Below, in pieces: positions 36,801 to 45,817 of a stretch of 64,000 nt of DNA. A model generated the notes under the pieces. That model was not told the DNA's origin. It did no database searches and saw only the letters and a list, made by a program, of their open reading frames with translations. Made by a program: the position numbers and the translations under genes. This DNA comes from Luteolibacter arcticus (GTDB taxonomy: Bacteria; Verrucomicrobiota; Verrucomicrobiia; Verrucomicrobiales; Akkermansiaceae): positions 124,001-188,000 of the forward strand of contig NZ_JAPDDT010000011.1 of NCBI RefSeq assembly GCF_025950235.1. Reading direction: 5' to 3'. How positions within the stretch are numbered: position 1 is the first letter of the stretch; each line of letters opens with the position of its first letter.

Positions 36801-38848
36801 GGATCAACCCCGCGGGTGGTTCGTGGCCGGTCACCGGGAACTGGTTGTCTAACAGCATGGCCAACGGCGCGTCGATCGTCGCGGACTTCTCCTCGCTCAA
36901 TCTAACGGCGCACACCACCGTCACCCTCGATGGCGCGCGCACCATCGGCGGGCTGAAATTCGGCGATACCACGCCGAGCCACAACTGGACGCTCAACACC
37001 GGCAGCGGAGGTCCGCTCACCTTGTCCATCGCGAGCGGCAGTCCGGTGATCAGAGTGAGCAACCAGACCGCCACGCTCAACACCGTGCTGACCGGGGCCC
37101 AAGGACTCGTCAAATCCGGTGCCGGCACCCTCACGCTCGGTGCCGCCAATTCCCTGACCGGCGGCATGGTGATCAGCCAAGGCACGCTGGCCGTGTCCAA
37201 CCACAGCGCCATCGCGGGTGCCACGCTCACGCTCGGTGATGCCAGCACCGGGGCCAATGCCACCGGCTTCAGGATTGAGAACGGCGTCAGCTCCCCGGTG
37301 ATCCCGGCCTCGATCACGACCACGTCCCATGGCAGCGGCCATGCGATCACCCTCAATGCGGGCTCGGCCTTGGCCGCGAACGCCGCCGCGCTTTCCTGTC
37401 CGCTGACTCTATCCGGCAGCGTGCCGCTCACGCTCAAGGCCACCAACACCAATGGCCACTCCACTGCGCAGGATTGGACCGGCCGCATCACCGGCACCGG
37501 CATTGCCACCGGCTCGACCGCCCTCGTGCTGGACGGCAGCAGCCACACGCTGCGTCTGAGCTTTGGCAACAGCTTAACCCCTAACACTTTTACCGGCGAC
37601 GTGCTGGTGCAGGGCACGGTCACCACGCAGAACCAGACGTACACCGGCAACAGCGCGGGCAACCAGAACAACGGGTTCTTGAACAACAACCTCACGGTCG
37701 CCAGCGGCGGGACCTGGAGCGTGGTCTGGGGCGGCGAAACCATCGGCGCGCTAAATGGCGCGGGCAATGTCTCGCTTAACTGCCAGAGTGCGCTCGGCAA
37801 CACCGGCATCACCCTCGGCACCACCGGCAGCAATGGACTCTTCACCGGCGCGATCAGCGGGGGATTCGGCCTGGTGAAACTCGGCAACGGGACTCAGGTG
37901 CTCGGCGGTGCGAACAGCTACACCGGCGCGACGGCGATCAACGGAGGAACGCTGTTGATCAATGGCAGCCTCGCCAATACGCCGACCACCATTGCCGCCG
38001 CGGGAACGCTTGGTGGCAGCGGCAGCATCGCTGGCACGGTGGCTAACAGCGGCACGCTCTCTCCAGGCAACAGCACGATCGGGAACTTCACGGTTACGAA
38101 CACGCTGACGCTCGCCGGAGGATCGCACATTGTATGGGAGATCGCCGACTGGACCGGCACCGCAGGCACTGGCTGGGACAAGATCACGGCAAACTCGCTG
38201 AACCTCACTGCCACCTCGGGCAATCCGGTGACGATTCACTTGGACGAGACCACCTTGGCCCACTTCACGGAGACCTCGCAGACCTTCACCCTGGTCCAGA
38301 CGACGAGCGGCATCACCGGTTTCAGCGCGAACAAGTTCGTGATCGACGAGAGCGCGCTGCCCACTCCGCAAGGCACCTGGGCAATCCAACAGTCGGGCAA
38401 CAACCTCGTCCTGGCCTACACCCTCAATCCGAATCCTGTCGGTGGTCTCGATGCGAACGACAACGACATCAACGACGACTGGGAGACCGCGAACTTCGGC
38501 AACGCCAACGCGGGTGCCAACCTTCCCGGCGACGATGCCGACAAGGACGGCCTCACCAACCTGATGGAGTATGCCCTCGGCACCAATCCGCTGGCCCACA
38601 ACGCCGGACCGGCCGTGGATTTCGAAACGATCGCCAGCACCAAGCATTTGCGGATCACAGTGAACAAGAACCCGCAGGCGACGAACCTGAGCTACTCCGT
38701 GGAAACCTGCGGCGCGCTGAACGACTGGTCCGCGTCCGGCACGGTGATCGAGACCGACACGGCCACACAACTCATCGTCCGCGATACCTTCAATACCACG
38801 ACGTCGTCGCGCCGCTTCATCCGGCTCAAGGTGCTGGCGAATCCCTGA
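30866..38848 (+). CDS. Giant DUF6288 protein fused to Ig, PA14, LamG, cadherin-like and two PATR modules
   Basis: The protein has 2660 aa and a signal peptide of about 30 residues. A PDZ-like start (LALVRSVDAGGPGALAGLQAGDYI, about 46-110) leads into a DUF6288 alpha-toroid-like region (about 130-590; WELGPYVMFLSEYY, HGGVTGDYMHQGWYCGINMNG). Then come an Ig-like domain (about 690-770), a PA14-like domain (about 770-938; FFIASDDASQLWLS), a LamG/concanavalin-like domain (about 942-1140), a cadherin-like repeat (VVENAPAGTSVGTLTATD) and He_PIG-like domains. Two large modules of autotransporter-associated beta-strand repeats follow, starting at residues 1335 and 1975 (GTLTLGAANSLTGG; GGTLLINGSLANTPTTI). 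The end is an Asp-rich loop (DADKDGLTNLMEYALGTNP) and RRFIRLKVLANP. It is likely a surface protein combining a binding or enzymatic head with a long beta-helix. PATR repeats are usually followed by an autotransporter barrel, but no barrel is present here. Confidence 0.9.
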   Translation: MKTHPSLLPALRRLLCLLLVLIPWLPVAAQEGREFPLGPIGGHYSVTANSSLALVRSVDAGGPGALAGLQAGDYIHGAFGKTFTPTGGSHYGVTQELGFAVDRAEAGDGILPLLVIRAGTGGMVMNVGLPASGAFGPAYPRNSPKYAAMYENAVADLHTRTMNSGNGYTGYLTGFTGLCLLGHPNWNDTTGAKPYRLSINKIRDLAIQQITNWGYAPTESALVDGSPIPNPSGGPSNWELGPYVMFLSEYYAKTSDSSVLAPLQRGTEMCANTVQWWKQPVNGGLSPEYDRVAGMSSHGGVTGDYMHQGWYCGINMNGVHNLGGMAFARRAGTNMSVRPKDGHYFGFTNLNPGDPIPNSIVNALPSSITLPQYAADPVRGLTLSNTSSPVNRSDPSDPFWYNPSVNQKYLMQMNFICRRSLSGNGSIGYAPETGDTGEDGGRTPGGLLGLAMYRDDVGGLDAADLNRLELMKSRITNNYMNHQLAHVYLIGGQVFQQLATPYLNDRQQRFFMDNWRFYYALARNANNGPRYFQNRTHSDAGAYLSNDHCALINAALPYGIANGGYSLIPGYNTNRTLADFKSPALMWPTIAAHTCTVTSASQAFQIDVCDGSGNVLAPANYTAAWSHVSGPATATFSSNNTANTTITFPSVSPTAYRVRLTVTRAGFPDLVEDIDVIRANATTPVPPSITTHPAPQSTVPGGGATFSVAASGTGPFVYQWRLNGVSYWVASPTPTLTLTNVGSGHLGSYDCVITTPEGTLVSNAATLSFNSTLSRTPGGLRREVWTGLGGSAVADLTASVNYPLFPRITSVVTSAGTTAYGDNYGQKLSGWLRPPVSGAYRFFIASDDASQLWLSTDDSAAAKVKIAEYTGSTNYRSYSTGAQSGVINLVAGQKYYIELLHKEAGGGDHASLAWQMPGEPVPANGSAPIDGVYLEYDQYLPLLTNHWKLDEASGSTCADSVGTAAANLMNGPTRVAGVLGNAVNFNGVNQYGQATVTVSESVSAVSLWFRTTQASGGLFSVVDGASSYDRSVFLTGGNISAYIYSGETITTSGTAYNDGQWHHLVHTFGGGIGGQKLYVDGVQVAAGTKAQSDFNWQTAVRIGHAANSPSPYFNGQIDEVRIYNAGLSVPDAEALYTGGLNAAPQISAGTFTVVENAPAGTSVGTLTATDTNAGQTIGYSIVAGNVGGRFALNPTTGALTVAVPPDFETSGAYVLTIAATDNGSPVQSTTTTATINVTNVNEGPVFASNPVIGSPAAPGVAYGSSLTAIDPEGGGAVTYQKTGGPSWLSVASDGTLSGTPVAGDIGLNDFSVSATDSTLMSTNATLRIDVVNVAVTPFWTNAAGGSWPVAVNWLSNGIANGASIVADFSTLNLTADTTVTLNGARTIGGLKFGDTTPSHNWSLATGSGGPLTLSVASGTPLVRVGNQTATLNTVLAGTKGMLKSGSGTLALGSANTYSGTTTISQGRLQLNVGNALPSTSNIVIGDANSGSTAPNLYLGNQLAPTFATLTVGSNVANAALHTSGWAPTISGITTLNSPLTIRQYNGGGVHTGIQNTGKITGPGAGAGNDTLIFSYSGGTNFYWQANNTAANDFTGNIRVTGVPGNMNAQGGANGPNNVVIPDAAMVTIDAGCNFAWNNFGNNAVTETFDGLAGAGSMIRNNGGGLISSLNLTINANNASNEGDRVFTGGLASLNSFTFGGSGTQVFGGASSYTGPTTINGGTLLINGSLANTPTTITAAGRLGGSGSIAGTVSSSGTLAPGNDDVGNLTISNTLTLAGGSDIEWEIADWTGIAGSGWDKLTATSLNLTATAGSPVTIHLHEVDLANFEESSQSFILVQTSNGITGFDPAQFVIDDSALVTPQGTWAVSQFGNNLVLAYIPPNRAPAFASDLISASAVMSVAFSGELEATDPDAGDTLTFTKTAGPAWLNVAADGTLSGTPGSGTTGINTFTVRVTDGDEAFDTATLEIEVVDPAVTPFWINPAGGSWPVTGNWLSNSMANGASIVADFSSLNLTAHTTVTLDGARTIGGLKFGDTTPSHNWTLNTGSGGPLTLSIASGSPVIRVSNQTATLNTVLTGAQGLVKSGAGTLTLGAANSLTGGMVISQGTLAVSNHSAIAGATLTLGDASTGANATGFRIENGVSSPVIPASITTTSHGSGHAITLNAGSALAANAAALSCPLTLSGSVPLTLKATNTNGHSTAQDWTGRITGTGIATGSTALVLDGSSHTLRLSFGNSLTPNTFTGDVLVQGTVTTQNQTYTGNSAGNQNNGFLNNNLTVASGGTWSVVWGGETIGALNGAGNVSLNCQSALGNTGITLGTTGSNGLFTGAISGGFGLVKLGNGTQVLGGANSYTGATAINGGTLLINGSLANTPTTIAAAGTLGGSGSIAGTVANSGTLSPGNSTIGNFTVTNTLTLAGGSHIVWEIADWTGTAGTGWDKITANSLNLTATSGNPVTIHLDETTLAHFTETSQTFTLVQTTSGITGFSANKFVIDESALPTPQGTWAIQQSGNNLVLAYTLNPNPVGGLDANDNDINDDWETANFGNANAGANLPGDDADKDGLTNLMEYALGTNPLAHNAGPAVDFETIASTKHLRITVNKNPQATNLSYSVETCGALNDWSASGTVIETDTATQLIVRDTFNTTTSSRRFIRLKVLANP

Positions 38849-39355
38849 TTTGCGTAGCGAGGTCCTTCGCGGTGTTAAGGGAGTATCTGAAGTTAAGCAA
38901 GAGATTGGAGGTTTTTCACGGGGCGTGTGGTAGGCTTGGCGTGGTGGTTTCGCCGCGGTTCAAGCATCGTTCATAGAGCGTGCTCCGGAGCGTGTGTCAC
39001 GCACCGGCAGATGATTTCCATTCGCGGCTGGCTTCCGGTTATTGGGTTTTCCGGGCCGGCTGCGGGAGAACCAAGGGGAGGCGAGGCCGACTGGGAGAAG
39101 CGGCCTTCCTCCCCGATCTCTTGCCGGCTGGATGAGGTGGTGAACGTTCGTTGCCGGGGACTTCTTGAAAAGGGCGGCGCGCCTTCGCCTCGGGTTGGGT
39201 CGCGGTAAGATCGTATCAGTTTTCTGACAAGGGAGTGGAAGTTTAGCGGAGCGGATCGTGGCATTCTCACTGTCGCTCATGGGAGGGCGGAAAATTCCGC
39301 GACCGACCTCGCCTCCCTTCTTTCGAGTCAAGTCCCCACCAAAAAAAGCCACACC
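38849..39355. other. Long intergenic region before the PATR protein gene
   Basis: About 507 bases. A 93-codon plus-strand frame (38927-39208) is present but has no family resemblance, no good start context and unusual composition, so I do not call it. The last ~150 bases probably hold the promoter of the next gene. I see no convincing terminator for the upstream gene, only a weak GCGAGGTCCTTCGC hairpin near 38857. Confidence 0.45.
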
Positions 39356-42300
39356 GTGAAACCACGAATCACTCCCATGCCCACCGTGTCCGTGTCGCGA
39401 GCGACCTTGCTCGCCACCAGCTTCGGCCTCGCGGCCGTCAGCCATGCGAATGACATCATCAAGCTCGACAATACCACCGCGCTGAACGACGGCGCGAGCT
39501 GGACAGGACTCGCCGTTCCTGGAAGCGGCGACGTGGCGGTATGGAACAACACGGTCCTCGCGGCCAACACCACCTTGCTGGGTGGCGATCTTTCCTGGAG
39601 CGGCATCCGTGTCGCCAATCCAGGCGGTGCGGTCGCGATCAACGCCGGCAATACGCTCACGCTGGGTGCCGCCGGCATCGACATGAGCACGGCGACGCAG
39701 AACCTCGCGCTTACCAACGCGATCGCGCTCGGCGCGGCCCAGAATTGGAACATCGCAAGCGGCCGGACACTCACCGCGGCGGGCGCGCTGTCGGGAGCGG
39801 GTCTGGTGAAGAGCGGTGCCGGCACCGCGGTGCTTGGCGGGAGCAATGCCTCCTGGGCCAATGGATTCACGGTAAGCCAGGGCAAGGTCCAGATGGGCAC
39901 GGGCGCAAACTCCGCCTTCGGAACCGGCAACATCGCACTGGGGGATTCGAACAGCGCCACCGAACCGGTCTCGCTCTCCTTCCAAGGCATCACCGCCAAT
40001 ACCACGGTCGGCAACATCACCGTGGCCAACTTCGGCGGCGGCACGACGATCCTCGGCACGCTCAACGCCGCGAACTCCAATGCGGCGCCGACCATTCCCA
40101 CGCTGACCCTCAACAAGGCGGTGACCCTGAGCGTGGGTGAAACCACGGCGACCAACCGGGCATCCGACCTGATCTTCGGCACGATCACGGGAACCGGCGC
40201 GGGAGCGGGCGAAGATTCGCTTATCCTCACCGGCACGAGCACGGCGGGCACCACGACCCTCCGCACTTCCATCACCAATGGCGGTGCCGCCAGCAACTTC
40301 ACCGGCAACGTCCGCATCTCGGCGGCCCGCTGGCAAATGCAGAACCGGTCCTATGTTGCCAACACCCTCGCCAACCAGAACCTGGTCGTTCCCGACACCT
40401 CGAGCGTTACCATGAACGCCGGGACGACATGGAGCATCACCCACGGCATTGAGACGATCAACGGTCTCGGCGGTTCCGGCACGATCAATGCCGGTGGCGG
40501 TGCCTATCTCGACGTTGCCAACAACGGTCACCTCACCGTGGGCGGTGGCAATGGCTCCGGAAATTTCAGCGGCTCGGTCAGCGGCATCACCCTGCGCAAG
40601 ATCGGCACCGGCACCCAGACGCTGTCGGGAACTGTCGATAACTCCAGTTCCTCCGCCATCGTTGAAGCTGGCACGCTGGTGTTCGCAAAGGACTCCGCCA
40701 CGATGCGTGCCGTGGGCGGATCCGCCACGGTGAAGGGCGGGACCCTGCAACTCGCGGGCACCGGCGGCGACCAGTTCTTTCAGGATGCCGATCTCATCGT
40801 CACCGCGGGCACCTTTGACATGAATGGCCGCTCCGAGACCATCGATGCGCTCTCGGGCGCTGGCGGCACCGTGCTCAATAGCGCCGCGACCACCACCTCC
40901 CTGCTGACCGTGGGCAGCGGCAACAGCACCGGCACCGGCTCCTACTCCGGAGTGATCGCCAATGGCGACGGCATCCTTGCCCTGACAAAATCCGGCGCGG
41001 GCACCCTCACCTTGAACGGGGCCAACACCCACACCGGCACGCTCACGGTCAATGCCGGCACGCTCGCACTTGGCGCGACCGGCAGCATCACCGCTCCACT
41101 GGTGGTCAATAGCGGGGGCACCTTCGCCCCGGCCGCTGGCAGCACCTACACCTCTCCCGCCATCACGGTGAATACGGGCGGCACCCTCAATGGGACCGCC
41201 ACCGGAGGATTCCTGATTCGGGACAATACGACCCTCACTGGCGAAGGTGCCGTGACCGGCGGCCTGACGCTCGGCTCGACCACCGGTGCCGGCCTTGCCG
41301 TCAATCTCGCCACCAGCGGCGCTCTCGCGGTCACCGGCAGTGTGACCTTGAATGGAACCGCGGCACTCCAGCCCTCGTCGCTCGCCCCGGGCTCGTCCGT
41401 CGTGCTCACCTACACCGGCTCGCTTCTCGGCACCGGTGCCTTCAGTGCGAGCAGCAGCGGCACCCGCACGGCACCGGTGATCAATACCTCGGTCCCCGGC
41501 ATCGTCACGATCAACCACGTCGCCGGGCCGGGCATCACCTGGGCCGGCGGGGATGGCATGTGGGATCTCTCAGGATCCAATTGGGACAACGGTGGCACCA
41601 GCGCCTTCTTCAATCTCGATAGCGTGACCTTCCCGCAAACCGCGGGCACCTACGACATCACGATCCCTGGCGGCACGGTGGTGAGCCCGAATGCGATCAC
41701 CTTCACCCACACCAGCGGCACTTACACCATCGGCGGCGCGGGCACCATCGCCGGAGCCACCGGCTTGAACCTCTCGGGCACCGGCACGGTGGTTCTCAAC
41801 ACCGCCAACACCTTCCTCGGGAAGACCATCGTCGATGCGGGCACGCTGCTCATCAACAGCGAGAGCGCCCTTGGCGGCAATCCGGTCTCCCTGGTGGCCG
41901 ATCAACTCACGCTGGTGAATGGCGGCGCGCTCGGCGGCACTGCCAACCTTGCTTTGGACGATGCCAACCGCGGCATCACCCTCGGCACCGGCGGCGGACG
42001 TTTCCTGCCTGCAGTGGACACCACCATGACGGTCAATCGCCCGCTGGCGGGCAACGGCGGTCTCACCGTGGCGGGAGCGGGCACCCTCGCGCTCAACTAC
42101 ACCAGTGGCACCATCGCCACGCCGCTGCAGATCGACTCCGGCACCCTGAACCTCAAGTACGATGCCGGGAATGTGACCTACTCCGGCCCGATCACCGGCT
42201 CATCCGGCATCCTGCGCCTGGAAGGCACCGGTGCCAGCGCCACCACCGGCCTGACGCTCACCGGCACTAACAGCTTCACCGGCGAGACCCACATCTACGG

Positions 42301-45300
42301 CCGGCGGATCTTCCTCAATACCACCGGCGGCAACGCGATCGGCGGCGACGTCGTCTTCAAGCAGACCAGTTGGCCTTATCACGACCTGTCGCTCAGCCAG
42401 AACGAGCAGATTGCCGACACCGCAGTTCTCCGCTGGGATCAGCCCGCCGGGCAGGACGTCTATGAATTCCGCCTGAATGGTAAGACTGAAACCGTGGCCG
42501 GATTGATCTCGTCGGTCACCAGTCCCTCGATCATCGAGAACGCCGGCTACGACGGCAGCAACGACAACAACATCCCGGCCGGCAAGCTGATCGTCAACAC
42601 GCCGGTCGGTGCCAACCACAGCTACACCGGAGCGCTGCGCAACGAGAACGGCGGCACGGGCAACGGCGCGCTCAGCTTTGAGAAAGCCGGGCCCGGCACG
42701 CAGACGCTGGTCGGCAACTTCAGCTACACCGGCACCACCACCGTCAGCGGTGGCAAGCTGGTCCTGGAAGACCCCTCGAATGCCACCACGACCTTCGTGT
42801 CGAGCGGTGCCACGCTGGCCACCGGCGCGACGCTGGAGCTCAAGCGCACCGGCGGCACCTGGTCCATCGCCGTTCCCATCAGCGGCTCGGGAAATCTGCT
42901 TAAATCCGGAAGCGGAGCGGCCACCCTCTCCGGCACCCAGAGCTACACCGGCACCACCACCATCGAGGATGGCACGCTTTCCTTCACTGGATCCTTCGCC
43001 TCGCAGGTCATCGACGTGCAATCCCTTGGCACGCTCGGCACCACGACCGTCGGCACCGGCACCACGGTGAAGGGCAATGGCTTGCTCGTCGGCGTGACCT
43101 TCGCCAGCGGCTCGACGCTCACGCCCGGCACGGCATCGACCATCGACACCATGTTCGGCGACGGGGCCATCAGCTTTGCGGCCGGCTCCACCTGCGCCAT
43201 GAACGTGGATCGCACCGGCGGAAGCATTACCAGCGACCAACTGATCAACATGGATGCCATCACCTATGGCGGCACGCTGACGCTCACGGCCACCGGCCAG
43301 GCATTCCAGAGCGGCAATGTGGTTTCCCTCTTCCCGGGTGCCACCAGCTACGGCGGCGGTTTCACCACCGTCAGCCTGCCCAGCCTCGGTGCGGGATTGA
43401 GCTGGGATCTGTCCAATCTAACGGTCGATGGCTCGATCCAAGTGGTGAGTTCAACGCCGACGCCGGTCTTCAATCCGCCGGCGGGTGGCTACATCGGCGC
43501 CCAATCGGTTTCGATCAGTTCGGCGAGCGGTGCCACCATCTACTACACGATGAACGGCTCGACGCCGACCACCTCGTCGCCGAGCGGCCCGAGTCCGATC
43601 ACCGGACTCGCGATCCCGACCAACTCCTCGGTCACGATCAAGGCCTTCGCGAAGAAGACCGGCCTGGGGGATAGCCCGGTGGCTAGCGCGACCTACAACA
43701 CGCTCGATCTGCCGGTCTGGATCACCGACTTCGACGGCTCCTGGCAGGACGCGGTCAACTGGCAAGGCGGGGTGATTGCCCAAGGCACTGGTGCGGTCGC
43801 GAACTTCAGCACTCTCACCACCACCGGCACCAACACGGTTTCGCTGGATGGCCTGCGCACGGTTGGCAAGCTGATCTTCGGGGACCAAGGCAACGCGCAT
43901 GAGTGGGGTGTGGCAGCGGGCACCGGCGGTTCCCTCACGCTGAACAACGGGGCCAATGCCCCGGTGGTCGACGTGGTCAACCAGGCCGCAACCATCAGCG
44001 CCGGCATCACCAGCAGCAATGGCCTGCGCAAGGAAGGTGCGGGCAGGCTGAATCTGACGGCTGACAATTCCATCAGCGGTCCGCTGACCGTGGTGGCTGG
44101 CACCCTGAACTTCGGTGCGAGCGGTGCCTTCCCGAATGGCCCCGCCATTACCTTGGGAGCCACGGGTTCCGTGGACCCGACGGTCGCTCTCGGCTTTGGG
44201 GGTGGCACGACCATCGGCGCGCTGACCGTCCCGGCGGGTGTCACCGGTGCCACGCTCGCGTTGCCGCAGAACGTCGGCACCTTCGGCCACACGGTTGCCG
44301 GTGCCACTCTCGGCAGCCCGCTGACGATCGCGCAGAGCAATGCCTCGGGTATCAACTGGTCGCAGCTCACCTGGAACACGAAGCTGACCGGCAACGGCGG
44401 CGGCTCCGGCAATGACACGCTGGTCCTCAGCAACACTGGCACGACGCAGAATTACTTCACCATGGGAACGGGAGTCGTGAACGACTTCCTCGGCAACGTC
44501 CGCGTGAAGGGCTTCATCGCTGCCCAGAGCGGTAGTGTGGGAAGCAACTTCATGATTCCCGATGCTTCGATGCTCATCATCGAGAGCGGCCAGTGGCGCT
44601 GGAATCAGGCAGGCTTCGTGGAAACCATCGACGGCCTGGCCGGCGCGGGAGCCATGACCAATCCGGGCAACGTGACGTTGACCATCGATGCGTCGAATGC
44701 CGACAACCACGGCGACCGACTCTTCAGCGGATCGCTCGGCACGCTGGGCGGGGTGTTGACCAAGAACGGCACCGGCAGCCAGTCCTTCAGCGGCACCGGC
44801 GTCACCTACACCAATGCCACCACCATCAACGCTGGCACGCTGGCGCTTACCGACACCACCGCGTTCGCTTCGAGTGCGGTCACGGTGAACGGCGGCAAGC
44901 TGCTGGTGAACAATGCCACCGGCACGGGCACCGGCACCACCGCCACCATCGCGGTGAAGACCGGCGCCACCTTGGCCGGCGCGGGCAGCGTGAGCGGTGT
45001 CACGACGATTGAGGCTGGGGGCACGATTGCTCCCGGTGATGCATCGGCCGGCACCTTGGCCGCGAACACCGTCACCCTCGCCGGCAGCTACCCCTGCCAG
45101 CTCGACGGAGCCGCAGGCGACCGCCTCAGTGTCACCGGTGCGCTCACCATCGATCCGGCAGCGTCCATCACTGTCAGCACGCTGGGGACTCCCACCGAAT
45201 CCAGCTACACGATCCTGAGCTATGGCTCGCTGGTCGGCCCCTTGCCGGTGATCACGGGCATTCCCTCGGGCTACAGCGTGGATACCTCCACGCCCGGACT

Positions 45301-45712
45301 GGTGAAGCTGGTCAGTGGCAATGCGTTCGACGGTTGGATCAATGGCTTCCCCGGCCTGACCAATCCCGCCGACAAGACCCAGACCGCGGATCCGGACAAG
45401 GATGGCCTCGCCAATGTCATCGAGTTCGTCCTCAACAGCAGCCCCGTCAATGGGACCTCCACCAATCTGCCGACGCTCACGTCGAGTGGTGCGAACGTGG
45501 TCTTCACCTACACGCGCCGCGATGATGCGGAGTCGTTCAATCCGACCGTCGAGTTCGATACCGATCTTGCCGGCACCTGGACCACCGCGGTGGATCCGGG
45601 GAACTGCACCATCGTGGTGGCGGAGAACGGCAGCAATCCCGACACGGTCACGGTCACGATTCCCAAGGGAGGCAACCCGAAGCTGTTCACGCGGCTGAAG
45701 GTGGCACCCTGA
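39356..45712 (+). CDS. Large exported protein with autotransporter-associated beta-strand repeats
   Basis: 2118 aa from a GTG at 39356 (MKPRITPMPTVSVSRATLL); an ATG at 39377 is an equally possible start. The signal peptide ends near AVSHA. The body is Gly/Thr/Asn-rich with many PATR-type units (GAGTLTLNGANTHTGTLTVN; GTQTLVGNFSYTGTTTVSGG), which are expected to fold as a right-handed beta-helix. Residues about 1362-1454 resemble the chitobiase C-terminal/Fn3-associated domain (ATIYYTMNGSTPTTSSPSG; SSVTIKAFAKKTG). The C-terminal module (about 1990-2118) has ADPDKDGLANVIEFVLNSSP and ends KLFTRLKVAP. No outer-membrane barrel is present. A strong intrinsic terminator follows at 45771. Confidence 0.9.
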   Translation: MKPRITPMPTVSVSRATLLATSFGLAAVSHANDIIKLDNTTALNDGASWTGLAVPGSGDVAVWNNTVLAANTTLLGGDLSWSGIRVANPGGAVAINAGNTLTLGAAGIDMSTATQNLALTNAIALGAAQNWNIASGRTLTAAGALSGAGLVKSGAGTAVLGGSNASWANGFTVSQGKVQMGTGANSAFGTGNIALGDSNSATEPVSLSFQGITANTTVGNITVANFGGGTTILGTLNAANSNAAPTIPTLTLNKAVTLSVGETTATNRASDLIFGTITGTGAGAGEDSLILTGTSTAGTTTLRTSITNGGAASNFTGNVRISAARWQMQNRSYVANTLANQNLVVPDTSSVTMNAGTTWSITHGIETINGLGGSGTINAGGGAYLDVANNGHLTVGGGNGSGNFSGSVSGITLRKIGTGTQTLSGTVDNSSSSAIVEAGTLVFAKDSATMRAVGGSATVKGGTLQLAGTGGDQFFQDADLIVTAGTFDMNGRSETIDALSGAGGTVLNSAATTTSLLTVGSGNSTGTGSYSGVIANGDGILALTKSGAGTLTLNGANTHTGTLTVNAGTLALGATGSITAPLVVNSGGTFAPAAGSTYTSPAITVNTGGTLNGTATGGFLIRDNTTLTGEGAVTGGLTLGSTTGAGLAVNLATSGALAVTGSVTLNGTAALQPSSLAPGSSVVLTYTGSLLGTGAFSASSSGTRTAPVINTSVPGIVTINHVAGPGITWAGGDGMWDLSGSNWDNGGTSAFFNLDSVTFPQTAGTYDITIPGGTVVSPNAITFTHTSGTYTIGGAGTIAGATGLNLSGTGTVVLNTANTFLGKTIVDAGTLLINSESALGGNPVSLVADQLTLVNGGALGGTANLALDDANRGITLGTGGGRFLPAVDTTMTVNRPLAGNGGLTVAGAGTLALNYTSGTIATPLQIDSGTLNLKYDAGNVTYSGPITGSSGILRLEGTGASATTGLTLTGTNSFTGETHIYGRRIFLNTTGGNAIGGDVVFKQTSWPYHDLSLSQNEQIADTAVLRWDQPAGQDVYEFRLNGKTETVAGLISSVTSPSIIENAGYDGSNDNNIPAGKLIVNTPVGANHSYTGALRNENGGTGNGALSFEKAGPGTQTLVGNFSYTGTTTVSGGKLVLEDPSNATTTFVSSGATLATGATLELKRTGGTWSIAVPISGSGNLLKSGSGAATLSGTQSYTGTTTIEDGTLSFTGSFASQVIDVQSLGTLGTTTVGTGTTVKGNGLLVGVTFASGSTLTPGTASTIDTMFGDGAISFAAGSTCAMNVDRTGGSITSDQLINMDAITYGGTLTLTATGQAFQSGNVVSLFPGATSYGGGFTTVSLPSLGAGLSWDLSNLTVDGSIQVVSSTPTPVFNPPAGGYIGAQSVSISSASGATIYYTMNGSTPTTSSPSGPSPITGLAIPTNSSVTIKAFAKKTGLGDSPVASATYNTLDLPVWITDFDGSWQDAVNWQGGVIAQGTGAVANFSTLTTTGTNTVSLDGLRTVGKLIFGDQGNAHEWGVAAGTGGSLTLNNGANAPVVDVVNQAATISAGITSSNGLRKEGAGRLNLTADNSISGPLTVVAGTLNFGASGAFPNGPAITLGATGSVDPTVALGFGGGTTIGALTVPAGVTGATLALPQNVGTFGHTVAGATLGSPLTIAQSNASGINWSQLTWNTKLTGNGGGSGNDTLVLSNTGTTQNYFTMGTGVVNDFLGNVRVKGFIAAQSGSVGSNFMIPDASMLIIESGQWRWNQAGFVETIDGLAGAGAMTNPGNVTLTIDASNADNHGDRLFSGSLGTLGGVLTKNGTGSQSFSGTGVTYTNATTINAGTLALTDTTAFASSAVTVNGGKLLVNNATGTGTGTTATIAVKTGATLAGAGSVSGVTTIEAGGTIAPGDASAGTLAANTVTLAGSYPCQLDGAAGDRLSVTGALTIDPAASITVSTLGTPTESSYTILSYGSLVGPLPVITGIPSGYSVDTSTPGLVKLVSGNAFDGWINGFPGLTNPADKTQTADPDKDGLANVIEFVLNSSPVNGTSTNLPTLTSSGANVVFTYTRRDDAESFNPTVEFDTDLAGTWTTAVDPGNCTIVVAENGSNPDTVTVTIPKGGNPKLFTRLKVAP

Positions 45713-45770
45713 TCGACTCTCCGGCCGGGTGGTTCGTCGAGGTCCCGCCCAGGCCATGAGAAAGCAACAG

Positions 45771-45805
45771 AGGGAGGCTCACCGACGGGTGAGCCTCCCT
45801 TTTCT
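45771..45805 (+). terminator. Intrinsic terminator after the PATR gene
   Basis: AGGGAGGCTCACC and GGTGAGCCTCCCT form a perfect 13-bp stem around a GACG loop, followed by TTTTCT. It is 58 bases after the upstream stop codon and ends only about 13 bases before the next ATG (45818). That placement leaves almost no room for a promoter or leader between the terminator and the CotH gene. Confidence 0.85.
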
Positions 45806-45817
45806 CCTTCAATAGCC

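Noticed and set aside
38927..39208. 93-codon plus-strand frame in the gap before the PATR gene
   Set aside because: No recognisable family, weak start context and gap-like composition; a chance frame is more likely.
36496..41518. Long minus-strand frames 36496-37887, 37751-38770 and 38960-41518
   Set aside because: Mirror images of Thr/Gly/Asn-rich PATR repeats in GC-rich DNA; no signal peptide or family features.
43451..45757. 768-codon minus-strand frame
   Set aside because: Antisense to the PATR protein with Arg/Gly/Asp-rich low-complexity translation.
45756..45814. 19-codon leader peptide frame (MRKQQREAHRRVSLPFLLQ) across the terminator
   Set aside because: It ends just before the CotH ATG and might suggest attenuation, but it has no ribosome binding site or regulatory codon run, and short frames like this are common by chance.
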